A stretch of 64,000 bases of DNA, from the NCBI GenBank assembly GCA_949987705.1, contig OX465284.1, forward strand, positions 109,475,163 through 109,539,162, in the 5' to 3' direction. Each line of letters starts with the position of its first letter. Within the stretch, counting starts at the first letter, position 1. Origin of the DNA: Thereva unica. Lineage: Eukaryota > Arthropoda > Insecta > Diptera > Therevidae. Position numbers and translations under genes: made by a program. The notes beneath the pieces are model-generated. The model searched no databases and had not been told where the DNA came from. It was given only the letters and a program-made list of their open reading frames with translations. Of the stretch, positions 55,780-64,000 are shown piece by piece.

Positions 55780-58700
55780 TCTATCTCCGAGCGCTGTTGC
55801 TATACTACTCTTCAGGAATTTCTAGAATTTTCCTAGCTTGGACAGTTTTTCGGCGTCTTCTTAACTTCGTTATTTAAGTGACATATTGTACAAGCTTTAC
55901 TACGAGACTCTCATCGATAGTGATGTTAATGAGTTTTTTTACAATGCACGCCAATCTCTGCTTTTGATGTACTCGTCCTCGGTTTATCGGATTTTCCAAG
56001 TCTACTAACTTTTGGATAGAACTCTCCGTCCTACTGTGGTCTTAATCCTTTTAGTACGAACTTGCAGAAGAAGGAATATGTCAGCGGGTTATTCTCATCG
56101 TCTCACTTCATCAACAAAATTGATAACGAACTTTCATTCCTAAGAACTTACTTGCTTATACTGTTCTTTCCTGGCTATTGTGTAATCTAGCGTAGTTTTT
56201 TCTGCTTAGTTCTTTGTACTGATTATCTAAAATTCTCATCCTCATCGGTCTGTTTTTTTTTTAATCTTTACCGAGCTAGTTACCCATTAATGTTGTTTTC
56301 CTAGTGACCCTATGGTTTTGTTATTCTAGCCGTGCTTTATTCCCTAGGGTACTGTCCAACTAACACCTTCTACACCAATAATCTGAATTAAACTGTAGCG
56401 CACTAAATGAGACTGAATTTGTGTAAATGTGTTTATTTTATAACAAATAGTTGCACATTTTCAAAAATATTTATTTTGTGACATTTTGATCAAATTTGTA
56501 TTATTTGTAGAACTTTGCTGAATTGAGCTGAATAGCCTTGAATGGAGCTGAATTTGCGGGTATTTATGCCAAAATGATTATCTAATCTCTAGAACACCTT
56601 GTGCAGCTTTCATATCAATCATAACTACTGCTGAATAGTTCCCACCATAGTTCGAAAACTTGTTATTTTAATTAAAGTCGAACAGCGCATTTCGTGAATA
56701 TTTTATTCCAAACTTGGAACGTTGCAGATTAATCTAGTCAGTTTAGAATTTAAAATCTAGTTAATTAAAACATTAATTTACAGAAAAGTTAATCCTACAA
56801 AGTAATTCTGCACTAAAAGTGAAATAATTTAATGGGAATTAAGCTGTGGAAAAGGAAATCGATCGCTGGACTAAAGAAGTCAAACAAGAGAAAGAAGTTA
56901 ATGCAAGTAAGACCCTGAATTGAAACTGCTTTGTAAAATATCGACAAATGATTGCTGTAAAATCGATACTGGGCTCTCTGTTCTTGGTTTTGTGTTTGTG
57001 TGTGTGTAGGATTTAAATTTGCGAAATTTTTTGTTGATTTTAGGATTTTTTATCACGCGGAAATAAGAAACGCGACAAGTCCGCCCTAAATTCAGGTTAA
57101 TTCGCGCTCGGCATTGTAAATATTGATTAAACCGGGGGCACAATAAAAACGTCATTAAAGCAAATAAGAAATTATCACAAGAAATTATAACGATACTAGC
57201 ACCACCACCACACAGCCGCCATTGAATAGCGAAGAAAAAGAGTTCTTCATCAAAATAATTCGAAGGCAATTAAAAGTGATTCATTGCCGGTCTGGCGCCT
57301 TCCGTTTGGCCCACTCGCACAGTAAAAAGAGTTGCTGGCCTCTTGCTAAAACACGGCTCGCACGTAGTACATGGAGTCTAAAGAGCCGGCGAAGTAATGA
57401 AACTGGTTGCCAGGTGTGCTACAATATACCTGATTGTAACCTTTCTGTTTCTATTCTCTCTCGTCTAATCCCCCCATAGCCGGGCAGGGCAGGGCAGGAC
57501 TTCCCGGTTTGATGGTAATGCTTAGTTACAAGCCAGAGGCAATTTTTTTCTTCTTCTACCTTTGTGCAGTTCATGAAACTCCAGGTGAACCTTCAGTTTT
57601 GCCTCGGCTCAAGCTTTCATGCTCGAAGTTCATTAGAAAATGACAGCGACAGCCCAAGCAACTCCGAAGTGTCTAGTGGTAAGGGTTCGTGATCCAACTC
57701 AATTTTGTGCATGGCGGGCGAATTGTTTTCATCCCACCTGGTAATTACTTGCATTCATTTTATTCGTCTTAACTCCATTCTTTTTTTAAATTGCACACAG
57801 TTGGAAAGATTTAATTATCCGGCAGGTAAGAGCACGTGTTGAAAGTTAGTTTGAAAGTCTTCTGCTGAGTTGATACTATCAGAGAGGAGCTTCTTCGCTG
57901 GGACAAAGTCTCAGAAAAATTTCATTATTTGCGAAAAACACATTTCTTTTTTCTTCTGCTAAGACCGAGGGGATTACAGGTGTGTGTATAGATAAGAGAA
58001 ATGTTAATAAAACCCTCGGAAATGTGTCATCACTCCACACTTGCATGTAAGCACAGAGGGGTGCTTTGAAGTAGCTAAGCTACACACTTCCAACTCTCTA
58101 CCTCTTCTATATAGTTTCGCTTCGTTTGAGGACTTGCTAGAGAGGAGATCAAGTTAACATGTGTGCTTGACGTTTCCAGATTAGACAACGTTCTTCATCA
58201 CAGAACAAAAGCTGCAATTGTAAGGTAACACCACCAGGTAAGGAGCAGGGGTAACAACCTCTTTGTTCTCGCATTAGACTAACTTACAACCCACCAACAC
58301 CCCCCAAAAAACCTGTAATCCGCCCCTAATTCAGCTCCTTTCAGCAATGACTCGGCCATAAAACGCAATTAGCTGCAAATTTCAAGACAATGGCGGCGAA
58401 GATGACTCTAACTTTCCTTTATCTAAAAATTTCCATCTCAGGTAGGTCAAGTCCCGGCGGGGATTTATTATGCTTCCCACTAAAAATTTTCCATAATTTT
58501 CCCCTTTGAGCATGAAAATTTCATCACAATTTCTCATTTATCCAAATTGTCCTTGATCCTAGACTGCTATACCCACACATACACATACACAGAGATCTAC
58601 CAACTTTCTACAAAATGTTTGAATGTGAATTTTGATATTTCATAATGTCAGAGATTAATCCCAATCAAGGACACACCGAAAGGCTGCCAGCGCCGCCTGG

Positions 58701-58976
58701 AATTTAGATTCCTTTTTGCAGAGAAGTAATGACATGATTTCGTTATGGTTATGACTAAATTTTTTATGAGCTGATCCCTTGCTGAAGAGTCAGACGAGCA
58801 TTACAGAGTACAGCCCCCGAATACAAGCTTTGTTGTTAATTACTTACTCACCTGTGGTTTGGGCGCCCTCTATTATGAAACTTTATCGGTGTTGGGACAA
58901 AAGTTAAATTGTACAAATTACGTGAAATGTTAATGATTCATTTTTATTGCTGAATTGCTGAATTATAAACCGGAAA
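55780..58976. other. Spacer, no gene supported
   Basis: Mostly AT-rich. GGGCAGGGCAGGGCAGG lies at 57482-57498. The 123-codon minus frame at 56898-57269 has no domain. 57100-57500 and 58300-58600 look single-copy. Confidence 0.5.
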
Positions 58977-58984
58977 GTGTGAGT

Positions 58985-59433
58985 CACTGACATATAGTAA
59001 TGGACTGCTAAATGAGCAAAATCCCATACAAAAAAATGGCACCAAAAACTATTCCTGACTCGCTCCCACGTTAAATCCCAATGAACTGTAATCGTCAGCG
59101 CATGTCAGCGATATAAACATAATTAGAAAAAAATAGACGGGTATAGTTTTCGTTCTTCTGTCTCACTCTTGAGCTATTTTGAAAACTTCGTTAAACAGGG
59201 GAAATAACCGTCACGGTTTTGGAATAAATACATTTATTTAATGAAAAAACTGCTAATAAATAAAAATGAGTGATGGAAATTTATTTCCGTTAATTATAAC
59301 AAACGTCTTATCACTTATTTTCTCCTGAATTCGAAGAAAAGTTTTTTGTTTGCATAAAAAAGGTTTTCTATTTCTGGAGAAAAATGGTGCCATTCAGCAT
59401 CGTCAATCAGCAGTCCATTACTATATGTCAGTG
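58985..59433. mobile_element. Element with 25-bp TIR and perfect 8-bp duplication
   Basis: Both ends read CACTGACATATAGTAATGGA (identical for 25 bp) and both arms include TGGCACC further in. The flanks are identical octamers GTGTGAGT at 58977-58984 and 59434-59441. The 449-bp interior has no transposase. Eight-base duplications occur with hAT and P-type elements; the CACTGAC start is not the usual hAT CAGNG, so the superfamily is open. Confidence 0.88.
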
Positions 59434-59694
59434 GTGTGAGTTGAAAAAAAATTCTGTGAATGTGGGAGTGGTTTCTGGGAATTTTTTTCGCCGTGCTTGG
59501 TCTTAATACTTTAATTTGATAATTGAAAGTCAGCAGAGATGGCTTAGGATAATCGTTTTTAAGATTACTGAGTAACAGTGACTTCATCCCGGTTTTTTGT
59601 GTGGCTAATTTATTAATCTTGCTTTGTGATAACTAATAGATCTAGAAGCTTTAGTTAAGGGGCTTAAAATTCACGTGATATGCAGGTCTGTTCT
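59434..59694. other. Short spacer
   Basis: Nothing recognised between the 8-bp-duplication element and the LINE. Confidence 0.5.
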
Positions 59695-61452
59695 CGTGCA
59701 ATGCGTGGGCCCGATTGTGGATCGGACCATTATCTTGTTCGAGCGAAATTACAGATCGATTACAAAGAGCGAATATAACGGCGTCACCACCAGCCAAGAA
59801 GAATATTGGCGTGCCTACGTGACCCGGCCATCAGACGAGAGTTTTAAATGGCATTGTCCAACTAATTCGCGGCGCTCGCAATACCGTTCGATATCGATGT
59901 AGAAGAAATGCAATTATCAGAGTCCATTGGGGGTGTGCAATGGAGTTGTGTCCACCCATCCGTAAACGAACGTAGCCATGGATCTCAGACAGCTGTCTGG
60001 ACCTCGTCAATCAGCGAAAGCGAATGAAACACGTCGACTTTGAGCGCTACCGTCGATTGAACAAAGAAGTTCGACAGAAAATGAAATCGGTATGGGAGGC
60101 GTACTGGAATAAAGTTGCGGCCGACATGGAAAAAGCGGCGTCGAGGCATGAGTGCCGGCGACAAACGACAACATCAAAAAAATCGGATGGAACTTTGGTG
60201 CAAGAATGCAAGAATTTTGGCAACAATAGCCTCCTTTCGATCGTCGGCAAAGTATTTACGAAAATCATAGAATCGAGGCTACAGAAACATCGAGAGCAAA
60301 CAAGTCGGATATAGACTATATCGAGGATGCATTGATCAAATATTCGCTCTCCGTCAGCTAATGGAAAAAACAATTCGTTGCAGCAAACGAACTGTCGTGG
60401 TTTTCATCGATTTCAAATCCATCTATAGGAGCAGCTCGTGTAGAGCCTTGGAAAACGAATAGTGCCATTCTCCAAGCGTCGTACGATGACTCAACCAGCA
60501 GCATTTGTATTCAAAGCGACTTATCCGAGAAATTCCCGATTCAAACGGGTGTGCGACAAGGAGACGTCGATTCGCCACTTCTCTTCAAAGTTATGATCGA
60601 CGCGATTATGCGGTAAGCATTCGATGAACGATGCGAAGCTCGATACGACAACAACAACTGTTCGCCGACACGGATGCCGAATTAACGGACATCTTATACG
60701 ACATTACGGACACCTTATACGACATTGGTCATCATACGAAAAAGACCAAAGTGCTCACAACGGACGGATTGAATGCCAGTAATCACCACGCTGGAACCCG
60801 AATCGAACCGGTTCCGATGTTTAAATATTTGAGATCATTGGTGATATGGTGTTGGTGGATCATTGAGTGGCATCGACGGCCGACGTTAACAGCTGCATCG
60901 GCCAGGCAACAGCTCAAGTGGTGCATATGGAAACGAACAAATAGGGCCATCAAAATGAAAGTACGCCTTTACCGAACGTTGATCCCTTCCGATTCTCCTT
61001 TATGGATCATAAACGTGGACACTGCTCAAGGCAGATGTCAACAAGCTCAAGGTATTCCAAATGCGATGCTTGAGGCAGATCTCGGTGTCTCACTTCGCAA
61101 TCGCCTTCGAAACGAAACAGTTAGACAAAGATGCAACAGACACTGATCGAAGAAGAAATACATAAACGTCGGCTACGGTGGTTTGGGCATGTTTGCTGAA
61201 TAGATGATAACCGCTTGCCAAGTAAACTGTTCGACAAACTGGAGAATTCAGTGATCGGCACCGAAAAAAATCTGGCTAAAGAATATCGAGGATGACCTAA
61301 AGAATCAACCATTATCAGTTATTGAGGCTCGAGATTTCACCAAAAATTGTCGAGACTGGAAACGAATCGTGAATGAAGTTCGAAACCAGCGGAACCGACA
61401 GCAACGTATCCATTGCGTGGACGCCCCATTCGGACTACCAGTTAACGGATAA
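59695..61452 (+). mobile_element. Degraded RTE-like LINE, copy 2
   Basis: It begins at the end of the endonuclease (SDHYLVRAKLQI) and continues through linker (RRLNKEVRQKMKS at 60042-60080), first palm block VVVFIDF near 60395, FPIQTGVRQGDVDSPLLFKV near 60520-60580, then the thumb region LFADTDAELTDILYDI and KTKVLTTDGLNAS. It closes with LGVSLRNRLRNETVRQRC at 61083-61136 and a 3' tail ending GGAAGAAGAAGACC near 61452-61467. The catalytic box is lost: only ADTDAEL of the following helix remains after a short deletion. Frames shift repeatedly. It aligns with copy 1 at 720-2700 but keeps parts copy 1 lost. Confidence 0.82.
60631..61146 (+). pseudogene. C-terminal reverse transcriptase fragment of RTE-like LINE
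   Basis: This 171-codon frame is the thumb and C-terminal part of the LINE reverse transcriptase. In order it shows LFADTDAELTDILYDI (the helix after the catalytic box), a duplicated DILYDI, then HTKKTKVLTTDGLNAS, MFKYLRSLVIW (normally F-K-Y-L-G-S), QLKWCIWKRTNRAIKMKVRL and LYRTLIPSDSPLWI, ending in LGVSLRNRLRNETVRQRC. The 8-10 residues before ADTDAEL, which hold the catalytic Y-A-D-D, are replaced by RQQQ, indicating a deletion. The start Met is incidental. It makes a useful reference for the worse-preserved copy on the minus strand at 720-1450. Confidence 0.8.
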
Positions 61453-61491
61453 AGGAAGAAGAAGACCTTGATGACCAAATAAGGTGCCATT

Positions 61492-61603
61492 AGCTTACTT
61501 AATAAACAGGTTATCGTTCAATTGCATAGGTCAAGCAGGACTGGACGTGTTTAGTACTTAGTTGGGGGACCACTTGATAAAACAACACTCCCGTTTGGAA
61601 TGG
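61492..61603 (+). repeat. 5S rRNA-derived SINE, copy 8
   Basis: CAGGTTATCGTTCAATTGCA, GGTCAAGCAGGACTGGACGT and TTAGTACTTAGTTGGGGGAC then CACTTGATAAAAC preserve the 5S region. It begins about 25 bp after the 3' end of LINE copy 2. A tRNA-derived head on the other strand lies 100 bp further on. Confidence 0.83.
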
Positions 61604-61700
61604 ATGATTACGAATACATTGATATCTGTAACAGAGGCGTACATAACTCCAGATGGCGCATTTTTAGATAAGCATGGGAGGGTGCATATCGGTTCTGCTG

Positions 61701-61754
61701 GCGAACCTCTGGAATGGTAATCGTCGAGTCTTAAATCCAACGCTACCAAGGACC
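61701..61754 (-). repeat. tRNA-derived SINE head, copy 4 (decayed)
   Basis: On the minus strand TTGGTAGCG then GACGATTACCATTCCAGAGG matches copies 1 and 3 across the anticodon-arm region. Box B is lost; about 15 bases between the arms are deleted relative to copy 1. Confidence 0.55.
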
Positions 61755-61759
61755 TAAAT

Positions 61760-63520
61760 CTAACCTAACCTGTTTCCTATGCTCTTCATTTATATTTTTC
61801 TTAAAACCATAAACGATGTGGTTGCCATATCTGAACACCTGTTTAATCTCTTGCCAGCTGACTCACAACATCAGATTAACATATTTCACAGTTTTTAAGT
61901 GCCAAAAAATGAAATCTTCCCGAAAAAACGACATTATCGAAAACTAGTCGTAATCTTGCCAGATTGGAAACCTCAAAATTTACATTTATCAGATCCACGC
62001 TTCCCTTTCTTACCTGAGAGCGAGGAGTTACATGATCAAAATTAGTTCATTAACATCCACCAAAAAAGGCAGACAAGACGTAATAAGGCGATCGCGTCAT
62101 CGTCACCGCAAGGTAGAAAACGCTTAATTGTAAAATGAAGAAAAAAAGAGGGAAAAAACCATTTTTGAAAGTCGATTAAAAATGTTAAGGAGGAGAGAAA
62201 AAAATTGGAAATAAAATTACTCGATTTCTAGTCTTTTTGTTGGCGATTAAAGATATCTAGATCCGAGCCAACAACAACAACGACATCAGGCAGCCAGATC
62301 ACCCGAAAAAGCTCGTCCAAATGTGAACTTTGTCCACGCCTTCATACCGCACCAAAGTCGGTAATTTTCCCTCTCGCGGCGCGCGGATCCCAAACATCAA
62401 AAGCGTTAACAACTTTCCGTAGACGGCGACGAATCGATTTTGCTCATTTTGGGGGCTAAGCTACCCGCGATACGTGAGGAAAGACGGTATCCACAAGCTC
62501 CGATAATTGCTCAATAATTGTTCGGGTATGACTGTGGGGTTTGCTTGCGGTATTGGTTCCTACGCTCCGCGCGGATCTAGTGCTGGATGATGAAGACCAG
62601 GGCAATGTCTTCGCCGTGGCGTGCTATTTCTAAGTGGAGTCAATGCATCGCAAATTTGAAGGAGGTTGCGGAGATTGCGAGGAGGGCCTTGTGGGACCAC
62701 CCACGTTATATTTTTGTAATGAAAACAAACAGCAGAAGAGTAGTGCGTTCCATCATCGTATGAAAGGTGACTCTTCGGACGCCTCGGAACACGCTCCTTA
62801 TAAGTGCTTGGCTATCTTTGAAGAGATTAAAGATATCAATTTCAGGATGACGTCTCCTTTGTCAACTATATACATCGGAAATGCCTGGATGATATATCCA
62901 CACCTGCGATTTCCATACGACGTCCAGACGGACGATATCTAGAGTCGATCGGGCGTCATGACAATACATCAAAACGCTTCTGGTCCAACGCAGAACGAAG
63001 ACGCAAAGCGCCCCACAAATCGAAAATCATAAGATCTAAGTCAAATTTGCATTTCGTTGTTTACCAAAGTCTGATCTGGCTCTCGACTCCGTCCCCGGGC
63101 GTGTCTCCTCCACCGGAGCAGCACCGAAGCACCACTTTCCGATCCGAATGCGAGGCCTCCGCGGTGTTTACTTATTAATGAGCTTCTGGAAACTGCTAAA
63201 CATTGACTTGTTTCGTGACTTTTTAATTATTCCACCTGGAACGGAGAGAGCCGTGCTAAAAGAACGCCCGAGCAACGCGCCGCGCCGCTGTGCTACTCCT
63301 CTGCCAATGGAGAAATATTTACAGTAAAAGTTAATAATAAGCTTCTCCACGGCCACCCCCCAATAAAACCCCTGGAAAGTCTGTTGTTAGGTAATCTCTC
63401 GATACAGGTGAGCTTTACACAAAACGCACTCGGATGGAAATAAATACACGAAAAAAAACATAAGATGTTCATTCGGCTGTTTTCGAAACGGGGGCACCAC
63501 AGTTTTGAAGAAATCCATAC
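61760..63520. other. Spacer; probably intron of the exon at 63521
   Basis: No other exon supported. CAACAACAACAACGAC at 62270-62285 is a short triplet run. The 102-codon plus frame at 62634-62942 has no domain and no splice context that I can support. The stretch appears free of the repeat families seen elsewhere. Confidence 0.5.
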
Positions 63521-63631
63521 CTGAATTGGTCTGAAAGGGTAGGCAGAGACGCCACGGTCTGCTGTAGGTGGAGTTCCTGCCATATCCGATGGAGAATGCT
63601 TTTGCACAATAGACTTAATAACCACTTCCAT
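63521..63631 (-). CDS. Unrecognised first coding exon, 37 codons
   Basis: The minus strand has ATGGAAGTGG at 63631 in a good start context (CAAATATGG), with an in-frame TAA six codons upstream, so this Met is the first possible. The frame encodes MEVVIKSIVQKHSPSDMAGT then PPTADRGVSAYPFRPIQ, ending exactly at a consensus donor CAG|GTATGG (intron from 63520), phase 0. The open frame continuing past it is intron read-through. The peptide is hydrophilic with a proline/serine middle and has no signal peptide or membrane segment. I do not recognise the protein. Such short leaders often precede DNA-binding domains in regulatory proteins, but nothing here shows that. Coding status rests on start, composition and donor together. 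Confidence 0.5.
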
Positions 63632-64000
63632 ATTTGCCCTTCGTTTTTAATGGCACGAACGTAACGCCGATGCTACACCTGTGCATTTGCATATCTATTA
63701 GCTGGCGAGAATATTTTATGGGAGGAAAGTAGGAGGAAGCAGCCGACATCATTATGTAATGGTGAAAGAGATTTTTTTCTGTGGTGATTGATTCGGTGAT
63801 AATTACACTCCATTGATTAATTGTTAGGAAATTTCCCGAATTGATTAAGTGCGCTGCTGCCTAAGCTGGTTTTTAAGTAGGCATTATTACGTTGTTGCTT
63901 GTTTCGAGAAAATTCTTTTGAACACACATTTCACAGGCGATTTCTTTTGAAAGATGAACACATATGAGGCTGTTATCACATACTAGTAGGTTTAGCATGG
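63632..64000 (-). other. Upstream region of the exon at 63521
   Basis: On the minus strand this would be the 5' leader and possible promoter of the unrecognised gene. No TATA box or initiator could be assigned with confidence. No repeat recognised. Confidence 0.35.

Noticed and set aside
59315..59587. 90-codon minus frame
   Set aside because: It crosses the boundary of the element at 58985-59433 and its target duplication, so it cannot be an ancestral gene.
63168..63631. Full 112-codon reading of the frame at 63293-63631
   Set aside because: The codons after residue 37 follow a consensus splice donor and are best read as intron, so only 63521-63631 was annotated.

Overview
The window looks like a repeat-saturated piece of an insect genome, most likely a fly (Diptera). 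The evidence is one exon of the single-copy animal gene bves (Popeye family), AT-rich spacers, and a mobile-element community typical of insects (RTE-like and R1-like LINEs, hAT, Harbinger and pogo-type elements, Helitrons). Species cannot be read from the sequence. There is no bacterial-style gene organisation. Almost every reading frame above 60 codons is a chance frame or a transposon relic.

Host genes. Only two host exons are supported, both on the minus strand. The first coding exon of a Popeye-domain membrane protein (bves) lies at 37061-37582, with a clean donor and a plausible 5' leader up to a splice acceptor at 38059-38060. An unrecognised 37-codon first coding exon lies at 63521-63631, with a start codon, an upstream in-frame stop and a donor. 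I found no further exons of either gene.

Layout. 0-3 kb: a TA-flanked MITE, a broken RTE-like LINE and a tRNA-derived SINE. 4.7-6 kb: a long-inverted-repeat element and a near-perfect foldback element. 8-13 kb: LINE scraps, and a hAT-like element that landed inside a tRNA-derived SINE. 14.7-16.6 kb: a complete non-autonomous Helitron carrying about 11 copies of a 128-bp minisatellite. 16.8-17.3 kb: an internally deleted hAT with a perfect 8-bp target duplication. 17.8-28 kb: four 5S-rRNA-derived SINE copies among LINE debris. 31.7-36 kb: a second long-inverted-repeat element, a reverse-transcriptase relic, another 5S copy and a pogo-like MITE. 37-38 kb: bves. 39.5-42.1 kb: a foldback copy, an R1-like LINE 3' end, a 5S copy and a Harbinger-type element with TTA duplications. 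44.3-49.2 kb: a tandem array interrupted by a dispersed repeat, and a second copy of that repeat interrupted by a previously unfamiliar CCCGATT-ended element whose empty site is visible in the first copy. 50-61.8 kb: more 5S, foldback and inverted-repeat copies, an element with a perfect 8-bp duplication (58985-59433), and a second RTE-like LINE.

The most notable feature is the set of eight dispersed copies of a SINE whose head is a 5S rRNA fragment with its internal promoter region preserved, alongside a separate tRNA-headed SINE. The nested insertions give a relative chronology of the transposon activity.
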